Shown here in pieces: positions 18,060 through 26,674 of a stretch of DNA of 64,000 nucleotides. This stretch comes from Aquabacterium sp. OR-4 (lineage in GTDB: Bacteria > Pseudomonadota > Gammaproteobacteria > Burkholderiales > Burkholderiaceae_C). The stretch is from positions 598,807-662,806 of the forward strand of contig NZ_JAOCQD020000004.1 in NCBI RefSeq assembly GCF_025290835.2. The letters run 5' to 3'. The notes beneath the pieces are model-generated. The model was not told the DNA's origin. It was given only the letters and a program-made list of their open reading frames with translations, and ran no database searches. The stretch's first letter is position 1; each line of letters starts with the position of its first letter. The translations under genes and the position numbers were made by a program.

Positions 18060-18072
18060 CCCCCTGAGGGGG
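18060..18072. terminator. hairpin between convergent genes
   Basis: CCCCC-TGA-GGGGG forms a 5-bp G/C stem between the convergent hydratase and reductase genes. There is no T-run, so it is at best a weak bidirectional terminator. It resembles the middle hairpin at 8750-8763. Confidence 0.4.
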
Positions 18073-18111
18073 CGCTCAGCCCGTGGGGCAGCCCGGCGCA
18101 ACGGGGCCCGT

Positions 18112-19311
18112 TCAGCCTTCGACCGTGAAGCGCAGGCCGGCATGGGCCTGCAGCCGCGCCACCAGCGCCGCGCCCATGGCCGGCGCGGTGGTCCAGATGC
18201 CGCCGGGCAGGGCGCCGGCATCTTTCAGCAGGCACACCGCGCTCTCGGCAATCATCTTGCTGGTGGAGCCGTAGCCGGGGTCCTTGTCGCCGCTCACGCC
18301 CACCGCCAGGCGCTGGCCCTGAGCGTCTTCACCGAGAAACAGCAGGTCGTAGAAGCCGGCCTCGCGCTCGGCCTTCGACGGCCCTTCGCCCGGCTTGGGG
18401 CCGCCTTCGCCGCCCAGCGACTTGTCAGCCGCCACGGCCAGGGCGATCTGCTCGCCGCGCGCGCCGGGGCCGGTGACCAGCATCTCGTCGTAGGCAAAGT
18501 CGGTGCCCCAGGCATGGCCCAGCAGCGCGTTGGAGCGGTGCACGTTCTTGGTGTTGATGGCCGCCATCACGAAGGGCGCCACCCACACGCCTTCACCGTT
18601 CACCTGGCCCAGGGCTTCGTCGACCATCGGCTTGTGGCCCACCGGCTGCTTGGGCCCCTCGAAGCCCGGCGTCAAGGCAAAGGGGTCGCGCATCCAGGCC
18701 TGCACCTGCGGGTTCTCGGCCGCGGCGGCCAGCGTGGCGGTCAGGCTGGCCGCGGTGCCGCCCGAGAACGTGCCCTTCATCTTGCGCACCCGGCCGCGCA
18801 CCCGGTTGGCGGCATGGCCGTGCCGGGCGGCAAAGGCCTGCTGCAGGTAGAACACGCCCAGGTCGAAGGGGATGGAATCGAAGCCGCACGAGAACACGAT
18901 GCGCGCGCCGCTGGCCTGGGCCGTGGCCTGGTGCGCGTCGATCATCTGGCGCATCCAGGCCGGCTCGCCGCACAGGTCGACATAGTGCACGCCGCGGGCC
19001 GCGCAGGCGGCCACCAGTGCGTTGCCATACAGCTGGTACGGGCCCACGGTGGTGAGCACCAGGCGCGTGCAGTCCATCAGCGCCGCCAGCGAGGCGGGGT
19101 CGGCCAGATCGGTCACCACCAGCGGCGTGTCGGCCGGCGCGCCGATCTCGTCGCGCACCGCGGCCAGCTTGTCGGCACTGCGCCCGCCCATCGCCCAGCG
19201 GATGCCTTCGGGGTTGCCGGCATTGGGGTAGCGCTGGGCCATGTACTCGGCCACCAGCCGGCCGGTGAAGCCGGTGGCGCCATGGATCACGATGTCAAAG
19301 TCGGCAGGCAT
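18112..19311 (-). CDS. saccharopine dehydrogenase-like NAD(P)-binding protein (trans-acting enoyl reductase type)
   Basis: This 399-residue protein has an N-terminal Rossmann fold with GATGFTGRLVAEYMA and the block GPYQLYGNALVAACAARGVHYVDLCGE, as in the saccharopine dehydrogenase-like oxidoreductases that include mycobacterial trans-acting enoyl reductases. Substrate unknown. It is convergent with the hydratase. A 78-bp segment near its 3' end (18178-18255) recurs at 24072-24149. Confidence 0.82.
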   Translation of the reverse strand: MPADFDIVIHGATGFTGRLVAEYMAQRYPNAGNPEGIRWAMGGRSADKLAAVRDEIGAPADTPLVVTDLADPASLAALMDCTRLVLTTVGPYQLYGNALVAACAARGVHYVDLCGEPAWMRQMIDAHQATAQASGARIVFSCGFDSIPFDLGVFYLQQAFAARHGHAANRVRGRVRKMKGTFSGGTAASLTATLAAAAENPQVQAWMRDPFALTPGFEGPKQPVGHKPMVDEALGQVNGEGVWVAPFVMAAINTKNVHRSNALLGHAWGTDFAYDEMLVTGPGARGEQIALAVAADKSLGGEGGPKPGEGPSKAEREAGFYDLLFLGEDAQGQRLAVGVSGDKDPGYGSTSKMIAESAVCLLKDAGALPGGIWTTAPAMGAALVARLQAHAGLRFTVEG

Positions 19312-19515
19312 GGGGCAACTCGCAAGGGTCAAGGGGCAGGGGAGGGCCGGCCGGTGCCGGCCGGGCGCAGGCGCGGATTCTGCGCGTGCCCGTCGGCGCC
19401 AGCCGTCGCCTGCGTGGCAGCGGCCCACGGCCCGGGCATGCCACGGCCGGGCATGGCAGGATGCGCCAACCCACTCTCCAGCCCACCCGCCAGCCCACCC
19501 GCCAGGAGCCCCGCC

Positions 19516-20244
19516 ATGCCTGTCGCCGCCTTGCCCCGATGCCAGCCGCACCCCCGCCCGCCACGCGCAGCCGGCCTGGGCCCTGCGCCGGGGCTGTGCC
19601 GGGTGCGCCAAACGCGCCGCGGTCTGCTGTGGTGCGCCACGCTGGCCGCCGCGCTGGCCTGCGCCACGGCTTGGCCGGTGCGCGCGCAGGGCGGCGCGGC
19701 CGCGCCCGCCGCAGCCACCCAAGCCGGCGGCGACGGCGTGAGCGACAGCTCCTACCGCAGCGCCGATGGCGAGCGCGTGCTCGAGCTCAGCGCCGAGGTG
19801 GCGGCCCCGCTCGAGGCGGTGTGGGCCGCATTCACCACCGATGCCGGCTTTCGCCGCTGGGCCGCGCCGTTTGCGCGCATCGATCTGCGCGTGGACGGCG
19901 AGTACGAGGCCAGCTACGACCCGCAGGCCCAGGCCGGCGCGCCGGGCAACATCCGCAACCGCATCCTGGCCCTGGTGCCACTGCGCCTGGTGGTGATGCG
20001 CAATGTGCAGGCGCCACCCAGGCTGCCCTTCGACGCGGCCGCGTTCCAGCAGACGCACACCGCCATCCACTTTGCCGCGCTGGACGGGCAGCGCACCCGC
20101 GTGACCCTGCAAAGCGCCGGCTACCGCGACGGCGAGGCCTTCGACGGCGTGTACCGCCACTTCGCCGCCGGCAACCGCTGGACCCTGGTGCAGCTGCGCA
20201 AGCTGTTCACGACAACGGCCCCGGCTCCAGCGGCCAGGCCCTGA
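19516..20244 (+). CDS. exported SRPBCC-fold (AHSA1/START-like) protein
   Basis: This 242-residue protein carries a hydrophobic N-terminal export segment (RRGLLWCATLAAALACATAW, then ARAQ-like cleavage region VRAQ) followed by an AHSA1-type hydrophobic-cavity domain: LELSAEVAAPLEAVWAAFTTDAGFRRW. I give the ATG at 19516; a GTG at 19603 would place the signal sequence right at the N-terminus and may be the true start. Function unknown. It stands alone between a divergent reductase and a convergent oxidoreductase. Confidence 0.65.
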   Translation: MPVAALPRCQPHPRPPRAAGLGPAPGLCRVRQTRRGLLWCATLAAALACATAWPVRAQGGAAAPAAATQAGGDGVSDSSYRSADGERVLELSAEVAAPLEAVWAAFTTDAGFRRWAAPFARIDLRVDGEYEASYDPQAQAGAPGNIRNRILALVPLRLVVMRNVQAPPRLPFDAAAFQQTHTAIHFAALDGQRTRVTLQSAGYRDGEAFDGVYRHFAAGNRWTLVQLRKLFTTTAPAPAARP

Positions 20245-20304
20245 GCCCTGAGCCCTGAGCCCTGACCCTTGATCGCCGGTGCCGGTGCCGGTGCCGGTGC
20301 CGGC
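20241..20304 (+). repeat. short tandem repeats: (CTGAGCC)x3 then (GCCGGT)x4
   Basis: Three heptamers CTGAGCC at 20241-20261 overlap the stop codon of the preceding gene. They are followed at 20275-20304 by four GCCGGT units and a GCCGGC. The array lies between convergent genes. A matching (CCGGTG)x5 array is at 26607-26636. Confidence 0.85.
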
Positions 20305-20322
20305 GCCTACCCGCCGTGCCGC

Positions 20323-21459
20323 TCAGCCGGCGCTGGGGTCGATCAGCACCTTGGTGCCGGTGCTGCGCGGCCCGTACACCCCGATCGCCTCCAGGCTCAG
20401 CGCCTGGGCCAGCGACACGCTGCGCGTGTAGTGGCTGGCAAAGGTGGTGTGCAGCTCGTCGGCCACGCGCTGCTTCATGCGCGCCGTGGTCTCGGCACCC
20501 ACGCGCTGCAGAAACGGAAACATCAGCCAGCCGCCCACGCCCCAGCTCATGCCGAAGCTGCGCGTGATCTCGGTGGCGCCGGTGTCGAGCCCGCCATAGA
20601 TGTAGACCTGCTTGTGCACCGCGCTGCCGTAGCGGCTGTACTCGGTGGCCTGGCGCGCGATGGCGGCCTCCATGGCCTGCAGGATCTGCCCGGCCAGCCG
20701 GCCGCCACCGATGGCGTCGAAGGCCAGCGTGGCGCCGGTGGCGGCCACCGCCTCGGTCAGCGCGGCCATGAACTCCGGCGCGCTGCTGTCGACCACATGC
20801 TGCGCGCCCAGGCCACGCAGCAGCGCCACCTGGGCCGGGCTGCGCACGATGTTGACCAGGCCCACGCCATCGGCCTGGCAGATGCGGTTGAGCATCTGGC
20901 CCAGGTTGGACGCCGCCGCGGTGTGCACCAGGGCCGTGTGGCCTTCGCGCCTCAGGGTCTCCACCATGCCCAGCGCGGTGAGCGGATTGACAAAACACGA
21001 GGCGCCCTGCGCGGCCGTGGCGTCAGGCGGCAGCAGCAGGCAGGCGCTGGCCGGCACGCTGCGGTACTGGCTGTACATCGCGCCGCCCAGCACCGCCACG
21101 CGGCGGCCCAGCAGGGCCTGCGCGGCCGGGGCATCACCGGCGGCCAGCACGGTGCCGGCGCCTTCATTGCCCACCGGCAGCGACTGGCCCACGCGCCCGG
21201 CCATGGCCGCCATCGCGCGCTCGGGCACCGGGGCGCTGATCACCGGCCGGGCCGGCGTGCCGCTGGCGCGTGCGCTGCGCATGTCGGCCGCGCCGAACAG
21301 CAGGCCGATGTCGGACGGGTTGATCGGCGCCGCCTCGACGCGCAGCAGCACCTCGTCGGGCTGCAGCGACGCCACCGGCTGCTCGATCAGCGAGAGCTGC
21401 AGCTCGCCGCTGGCGCTGATCAGCGAGCGCAGCTGCAGGCCGTGGGTGGGGATGCTCAT
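20323..21459 (-). CDS. zinc-type alcohol dehydrogenase-like / quinone oxidoreductase family protein
   Basis: This 378-residue medium-chain dehydrogenase/reductase has the GroES-like half with PVGNEGAGTVLAAG and the NADPH half with VHTAAASNLGQMLNRICQ and FDAIGGGRLAGQIL. Structural and catalytic zinc ligands are not evident, as in quinone oxidoreductase-like members. AGGAGA precedes the ATG. Likely a cytosolic NADPH-dependent reductase of unknown substrate. Confidence 0.82.
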   Translation of the reverse strand: MSIPTHGLQLRSLISASGELQLSLIEQPVASLQPDEVLLRVEAAPINPSDIGLLFGAADMRSARASGTPARPVISAPVPERAMAAMAGRVGQSLPVGNEGAGTVLAAGDAPAAQALLGRRVAVLGGAMYSQYRSVPASACLLLPPDATAAQGASCFVNPLTALGMVETLRREGHTALVHTAAASNLGQMLNRICQADGVGLVNIVRSPAQVALLRGLGAQHVVDSSAPEFMAALTEAVAATGATLAFDAIGGGRLAGQILQAMEAAIARQATEYSRYGSAVHKQVYIYGGLDTGATEITRSFGMSWGVGGWLMFPFLQRVGAETTARMKQRVADELHTTFASHYTRSVSLAQALSLEAIGVYGPRSTGTKVLIDPSAG

Positions 21460-21502
21460 GGGGGTCTCCTGTTCTGGTCTGGAGACCCAGCGTAGCAGGC
21501 GC

Positions 21503-22399
21503 TCAGGCGCTGATCGGCAGCGGCACGGTCGAAGGCGGATGCGGTGGCGCGGCGATCGGTGCAGCAGTCGTTGCGGCGATCGGTGCAGCAGTCGTTGCGG
21601 CAGTCGTGGCCTGCGACGGCGGGCGGCGGCGCCACACCATGCGCCCGTGCTGCAGCACCAGCAGCTCGCCGGCCTGCATCGCCTGCCAGGGTTCGTCGTG
21701 GGTCAGCGGCTCGGTGGCCAGCAGCACCATGCGGTCGCCGTGGCCGTTGACGCGCGCCAGGTCGAGGGTCAACGCCTCGTCCACCAGCCGCGCCTGGGCA
21801 AAAGGATGGCGGCGCTCCAGCCAGTGCAGCCGGGTGCTGCAGTGCGCGTACACCGCCTCGCCATCGCTGAGCACAAAGTTGAACGGGCCGTGCCGCGCCG
21901 CCTCGCCGGCCAGCTCGGCCAGCAGCGGCGCCAGCTCGGCCCAGCCCGGCACCTGCGGCCCGGCAAAGCGTTGCTGCAGGCGCTGCAGCATCCAGCAGAA
22001 CGCGGCCTCGCTGTCGGTGCTGCCCACCGGGCGATGGGCCGCATCCAGCGCGGGATGAAAGTCGGCCAGGTGGCCGTTGTGGCAGAACACCCATTGCCGG
22101 CCCAGCCACTGGCGCTGGAACGGATGGCAGTTGGTCAGCTGCACGGCCCCCTGCGTGGCCTTGCGGATATGGGCCAGCACCGCCGTGGCGCGGATCGGGT
22201 GCTGGCGCAGAAACGCCGCCAGCGGCGAGCGGCAGGCCGGCGCGTCGTCGATGAACACGCGGCATCCCCCATCGCCATGAAACGCGATGCCCCAGCCATC
22301 GGCATGCTCGCCGGTGCGGCCACCGCGCGCCGAGAAGCCGGTGAACGAGAAGGTCACCTCGGTGGGCGAATTGCTGTTGAGGGCAAACAGCTGGCACAT
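21503..22399 (-). CDS. class II glutamine amidotransferase (YafJ type)
   Basis: This 298-residue protein begins MCQLFALNSN; removal of Met would expose the catalytic Cys2 of an Ntn-hydrolase glutaminase. Other family marks are GEHADGWGIAFHGDGG, HIRKATQG, FCHNGHLADF and STDSEAAF. No synthase domain is attached, so the acceptor reaction is unknown. The C-terminal 50 residues are Ala/Thr/Pro-rich; part is encoded by two perfect 24-bp direct repeats at 21551-21598. The next gene-sized stretch upstream (22400-22652) shows no feature. Confidence 0.82.
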   Translation of the reverse strand: MCQLFALNSNSPTEVTFSFTGFSARGGRTGEHADGWGIAFHGDGGCRVFIDDAPACRSPLAAFLRQHPIRATAVLAHIRKATQGAVQLTNCHPFQRQWLGRQWVFCHNGHLADFHPALDAAHRPVGSTDSEAAFCWMLQRLQQRFAGPQVPGWAELAPLLAELAGEAARHGPFNFVLSDGEAVYAHCSTRLHWLERRHPFAQARLVDEALTLDLARVNGHGDRMVLLATEPLTHDEPWQAMQAGELLVLQHGRMVWRRRPPSQATTAATTAAPIAATTAAPIAAPPHPPSTVPLPISA

Positions 22400-22652
22400 G
22401 GGCAAGGCGGCCGGCGGCGGGCAGCAAGTCATCGGGTTGACGGTTTGTCGGCCGCAGGTGCCGCCACTGCAGGGGCCGCCCCGGCCGCGGCGTGACCAAA
22501 TGGACAAAGGGCCGCGGCGCGCGCTGCGGTGGCTGGGTCGGCACATGGCATCGGCCGTCAACCCGGTCAGCAAGCCCCGGCGCCGCAGGCGCGGCTCGTC
22601 GCGATCACGCCTGGTGTCTCGTCACCTGTGCGGGCCCTGGCTCGGGCCGCTG

Positions 22653-23093
22653 TCAGTCGCGGCTGATGCCCGATTCCTTGACGATGCGCACCATCAGCTC
22701 GCGGTCAGTCAGGAAGATCTGGTTGAACTCGGCCGGGCTCACCGGCGACGGCTCGATGCCCAGCGCCAGCAGGCGCTCGCGCACCGGCGGCATCACCAGC
22801 ACCTTGTTCACCGCAGCGTTGAGGCGCGCGACCAGCGCGGCCGGCGTGCGCGCCGGGGCCAGCAGGCCGAACCAGGAGTCGTACTCGTAGCGCGGCAGGC
22901 CCGACTCGGCCACCGTTGGCAGCTTGGGCAGCATCGGCGAGCGCCGGGCACCGGTGGTGGCCAGCACACGCGCCCGGCCGTCCTTCAGGTACACGCCGGC
23001 CCCGGCGGTGGGCACGAAGGTGAGGTGGCCGCGGCTGCCCATCACGTCGTTGGCGGCCTCCTGCGTGCTCTTGAACGGGATGTGCACCAAGTG
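22653..23093 (-). pseudogene. truncated Bug/TctC-type solute-binding protein (C-terminal half)
   Basis: Homology to the receptor family begins at about HLVHIPFKSTQEAANDVMG and runs to a normal C-terminus (…LMVRIVKESGISRD), about 147 residues, less than half of the usual 325. The signal peptide and lobe I are missing; sequence upstream of 23093 is unrelated. An open frame continues to 23165 but without family similarity. It is interpreted as a deletion remnant abutting the amidohydrolase promoter region. Confidence 0.75.
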
Positions 23094-23218
23094 CTGCGGT
23101 CGCACCGCGCCGTTGCCCGCCACGGGCTGGCCCGACTGACGCCCGAGGCCCGCGCCCAGATCCATTCGGACAACGCCCGGCGCGACTGCAGCCGACTCCT
23201 GGTTTGAAGGAAGCCACC

Positions 23219-24064
23219 ATGGACATCATCGACATCCACCCCCACATCATCTCCGACGATCCCGCGCGCTACCCGGTGACGCCGCTGTTCGGCAAGCGCT
23301 CCGAGTGGTCGAAGGAACGGCCCAGCACCGTGCAGGCGCTGATCGCCGCGATGGACGCGGCCGGCGTGGCCAAGGCCGCCGTGGTGCATTCATCCACCAC
23401 CTACGGCTTCGACAACAGCTATGTCACCGACGGCTGCGCCAGCCACCCAGGCCGCCTGGTGCCCGTGTGCTCGGTGGACATGGTGGCGCCCGATGCAGTG
23501 GCCACCACGCGCGGCTGGGTGGCGCGCGGCCTGGCCGGCCTGCGCATCTTCACCGGCGGCTCGACCAAGGACTTCGACCCCGCCGAGCTGGAAGACCCGC
23601 GCGCCCATCCGGTGTGGGAGCTGCTGGCCGAGCTGGGCCTGCCGATGTGTCTGCAGACCGGCGTCGTCGGTCTGCCTCAGGTCACGATGCTGGCACGTCG
23701 CTTCCCGGGCGTGAACATCGTGCTCGACCACCTGGCGCGGCCGGAGCTGGCCGACGGCCCGCCCTATGCGCAGGCAGCCAGCCTGTTTGCGCTGGCCGAC
23801 CTGCCCAACGTCTACCTGAAGCTCTCGCCGCGCATCTTCGCCGAGGTGCAGAAGGGCCAGGCCAGTGCCAGCACCTTCTTCCCGACGCTGGTGGCAGCCT
23901 TCGGCGTCGAGCGCCTGGCCTGGGGTTCGAACTACCCGACCTCGCCAGGCACGCTGGCCGAGATCCTGGCCGCCGCGCAGGCCGGCCTGGCCGGCCTGGA
24001 CGAAAGCCAGCGCGCCTGGATCTTCGGCAAGACCGCGCAGAAGCTGTACAAGGCCCTGCGTTGA
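23219..24064 (+). CDS. amidohydrolase family 2 (TIM-barrel metal-dependent hydrolase)
   Basis: This 281-residue enzyme has the N-terminal metal motif DIHPHII (HxH), VLDHLARPEL in mid-sequence and the C-terminal WGSNYPTSPGTLAEIL, the hallmarks of amidohydrolase-2 proteins such as 2-pyrone-4,6-dicarboxylate lactonases and related decarboxylases. The ATG at 23219 has GAAGGAAG upstream. It probably opens a lactone or decarboxylates an aromatic-derived acid; substrate not predictable. Confidence 0.83.
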   Translation: MDIIDIHPHIISDDPARYPVTPLFGKRSEWSKERPSTVQALIAAMDAAGVAKAAVVHSSTTYGFDNSYVTDGCASHPGRLVPVCSVDMVAPDAVATTRGWVARGLAGLRIFTGGSTKDFDPAELEDPRAHPVWELLAELGLPMCLQTGVVGLPQVTMLARRFPGVNIVLDHLARPELADGPPYAQAASLFALADLPNVYLKLSPRIFAEVQKGQASASTFFPTLVAAFGVERLAWGSNYPTSPGTLAEILAAAQAGLAGLDESQRAWIFGKTAQKLYKALR

Positions 24065-24071
24065 GCGGCGA

Positions 24072-24149
24072 GGCCGGCGCGGTGATGCAGATGCCGCCAG
24101 GCAGCGCGCCGGCATCCTTCAGCAGGCACACCGCGCTCTCGGCAATCAT
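24072..24149 (-). pseudogene. 78-bp fragment duplicating the 3' part of the 18112-19311 reductase gene
   Basis: Positions 24072-24149 match 18178-18255 with 5 mismatches in 78 bases and no gaps, in the same orientation. The minus-strand reading gives MIAESAVCLLKDAGALPGG, identical in that stretch to the intact protein. Nothing of the gene is found on either side. The 24065-24385 gap otherwise holds a 7-bp hairpin CCCTACC-CGCC-GGTAGGG at 24213-24230 and the upstream region of the TPR gene. Confidence 0.85.
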
Positions 24150-24385
24150 GTCGAGCCGACCGGCTCGCACACGAGCTTCGTAGGAGTACATGAAAGGCAC
24201 ACACCCTTCAGGCCCTACCCGCCGGTAGGGCGTTCAGCGCGCCGGGCCGGCCATCGATTAACCTCGTTGGTTGGCGGCTTGCCGGGCAGATGCCAGCAGG
24301 CCTTGGGTGCGATCGATGGCGTCAGCATGCATCGTTGAAGATCGCCCGTTTCAGCAAACGAAGCGAGTCTTGCGTGGTACGTTCA

Positions 24386-25393
24386 ATGGGTGTGGGTGGT
24401 ATGGCGCGCGCAGCTGTCGCGTGTGGGGCCGGGGTTTTGAGTCTGGCGGCGGCCTGGCCGGTGCAGGCCCAGATGTTCCGCGATCCGGTTCTGCAGCGGC
24501 TGGCCGATGGCGAGCGCATGGCCGAGATGCAGCAACTGTCCTTGAGCCGTCTGGCGGCACGCGCCGACGATGTGCAAGCCGTGCTGGGCCTGGGCTTGGC
24601 TGTGCTGGCCGGCACCGATGCCCAGGCGCAGGAGAAGGCCATTTCGCATGCCCAGGCCTGCGTCAAGGCGCAGTCCCAGGCCGCGGAGTGCCGCCATGCG
24701 CTGGGCACCGTGATGGCTGCCCATGCCGTGGCCCAGGGCAAGATGAAGGTGGCCTCCAGCGCGGGCGATGTGAAAGAGGCCTTGAGCGAGGCCTTCCGGC
24801 TGGCGCCACAGTGGTTCCCGGCGCGTCGCGCGCTGGTCGAGTTCTACCTGTTGGCGCCCGGTCTTCTGGGTGGCAGCAACAGCCGCGCGGCCGAGCTGGC
24901 GCGCACCGCGCCCAACCCGGTTCAGGTGCGGGCACTGGAAGGCCGCGTGGCCCTGGACGAAGAGCGCTTCGACCAGGCAGCCACGGCGCTGACCGAGGTG
25001 CCGGCCGGCACCGACCCGGCCGTGGCGGCCGACATGCGGCAATGGGCGGCGATGGTTGGATTTCGGTGGCTGGCCAAGGAGCAGGTGGCCAAGGCCCAGG
25101 GCCTGTTCTCTCGCCTGGTGAAAGACCAGCCCGAGGCCGCGCTGCCGCTGTACGGCCTGGCCCGCGTGCTGGCGCTGCAAGACCGGCCGGCCGAGGCGGC
25201 GAAGCTGTTGGAGCAGGCGCGCCACTTGCGCGGCGCCGAGCCGCTGCCGCTGGACTACTACCTGGGCCAGGCCCTGGAGGCACACGGCCAGGCCGATCCG
25301 GCCAAGGCCGCCTACACGCGCTTCGTCAAGCGTGGCCAGGGCCAACCACGCCAACTGGACGACGAACGCAAGCGGCTGGTGGCGCTGGGATGA
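24386..25393 (+). CDS. exported tetratricopeptide-repeat protein
   Basis: This 335-residue protein has a signal peptide (MARAAVACGAGVLSLAAAWPVQAQ) then helical TPR-like repeats with alternating small and aromatic residues (e.g. AALPLYGLARVLALQDRPAEAAKLLEQA near the C-terminus). I chose the ATG at 24386; one at 24401 is also possible. Its stop overlaps the MFS gene (ATGA), so the two are co-translated. Function unknown, probably a periplasmic scaffold. Confidence 0.7.
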   Translation: MGVGGMARAAVACGAGVLSLAAAWPVQAQMFRDPVLQRLADGERMAEMQQLSLSRLAARADDVQAVLGLGLAVLAGTDAQAQEKAISHAQACVKAQSQAAECRHALGTVMAAHAVAQGKMKVASSAGDVKEALSEAFRLAPQWFPARRALVEFYLLAPGLLGGSNSRAAELARTAPNPVQVRALEGRVALDEERFDQAATALTEVPAGTDPAVAADMRQWAAMVGFRWLAKEQVAKAQGLFSRLVKDQPEAALPLYGLARVLALQDRPAEAAKLLEQARHLRGAEPLPLDYYLGQALEAHGQADPAKAAYTRFVKRGQGQPRQLDDERKRLVALG

Positions 25394-26598
25394 GCCCGCC
25401 AGATACGCACCGCCGCGGCGCCCGTGCCGTGCCGCGCAGCGTGTGGGCACTGGGCCTGGTGTCGATGTTCATGGACATCTCGTCGGAGATGATTCATGCG
25501 CTGCTGCCGCTGTACATGGTGGCGGTGCTGGGCACCTCGGTGCTGGCGGTCGGCGTGATCGAGGGCATCGCCGAAGCCACGGCCTCGGTCGTCAAGGTGT
25601 TCTCCGGCAGCCTCAGCGACCGCATCGGCAAGCGCAAGCTGCTGGCCGTTATCGGCTATGGCCTGGGCGCGCTGACCAAGCCGGTGTTCCCGCTGGCCGG
25701 CGGCCTGGAATGGCTGGTGGGTGCGCGCTTCATCGACCGCGTGGGCAAGGGCATTCGCGGCGCGCCGCGCGATGCGCTGGTGGCCGATGTCACGCCGGCC
25801 GAGCTGCGCGGCACGGCCTACGGCCTGCGCCAGACGCTGGACACCATCGGCGCCTTCACCGGGCCGCTGCTGGCCATCGCCTTGATGGGGTGGACGGCCA
25901 ACAACTACCGGCTGGTGTTTTGGTGGGCCGTGCTGCCGGCCTTCGTGGCGGTGGCGGTGCTGGTGTTCGGCGTGCACGAGCCGTCAAGGCCCGCCGCCGC
26001 ACGGCCGGCGCGCCTGCCGCTGCACCGTGCCGAGCTGGCGCAACTGGGCGCTGGCTTCTGGTGGGTGGTGGCCATCGGCCTGGTGTTCACGCTGGCGCGC
26101 TTCAGCGAGGCCTTTCTGATCCTGCGTGCGCAAAGCGCCGGCCTGGCGCCCATGTGGGCGCCGGCCGTGCTGGTGGTGATGGGCCTGGCCTATGCGCTGT
26201 CGGCCTATCCGGCCGGTGCCTTGTCGGACCGCCTGCGCCGGCTGGATGTGCTGCTGGTGGGACTGGCGCTGCTGATCGCGGCCGATCTGGTGCTGGCCTT
26301 CATGCCCGGCCTGGCCGGGCTGGGCCTGGGCGTGGCACTGTGGGGTCTGCACATGGGCTTCACGCAGGGCCTGTTCAATGCGCTGATCGCCGACAGCGCA
26401 CCGGCCGCGCTGCGCGGCACCGCCTTCGGCCTGTACCACCTGCTCACCGGCCTGGCCCTGTTGCTGGCCAGCCTGATTGCCGGTGCGCTGTGGGACGCGG
26501 CGGGCTATCAGGCCACCTTTGCCTGCGGCGCGGTTTTTGCGGCGCTGACCATGGCCGGCCTGCTGGTGCTCAGGCGCAGCGGGCGCGCCGGTCTGTGA
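25390..26598 (+). CDS. MFS transporter
   Basis: This 402-residue protein has twelve predicted membrane segments. The MFS motif between helices 2 and 3 is visible as GSLSDRIGKRK, and its pseudo-repeat as GALSDRLRRLD. The N-terminal VSMFMDISSEMIHALLPLYM and GIRGAPRDALVAD resemble the clade of DHA1-like permeases often of unknown substrate. Translationally coupled to the TPR gene, an unusual pairing. Confidence 0.83.
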   Translation: MSPPDTHRRGARAVPRSVWALGLVSMFMDISSEMIHALLPLYMVAVLGTSVLAVGVIEGIAEATASVVKVFSGSLSDRIGKRKLLAVIGYGLGALTKPVFPLAGGLEWLVGARFIDRVGKGIRGAPRDALVADVTPAELRGTAYGLRQTLDTIGAFTGPLLAIALMGWTANNYRLVFWWAVLPAFVAVAVLVFGVHEPSRPAAARPARLPLHRAELAQLGAGFWWVVAIGLVFTLARFSEAFLILRAQSAGLAPMWAPAVLVVMGLAYALSAYPAGALSDRLRRLDVLLVGLALLIAADLVLAFMPGLAGLGLGVALWGLHMGFTQGLFNALIADSAPAALRGTAFGLYHLLTGLALLLASLIAGALWDAAGYQATFACGAVFAALTMAGLLVLRRSGRAGL

Positions 26599-26606
26599 GG
26601 CGCCGG

Positions 26607-26636
26607 CCGGTGCCGGTGCCGGTGCCGGTGCCGGTG
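26607..26636. repeat. hexanucleotide repeat (CCGGTG)x5
   Basis: Five perfect CCGGTG units lie between the convergent MFS and AraC genes. The unit is the same as in the array at 20275-20304 read in another register. Confidence 0.88.
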
Positions 26637-26674
26637 GCGGGCGCGGCACGCAGCCGGTGGCGCGCCGCGCCCGC

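Noticed and set aside
18060..18072. A true intrinsic terminator after the hydratase gene
   Set aside because: The hairpin has no following T-run on either strand, so only a weak terminator role is claimed.
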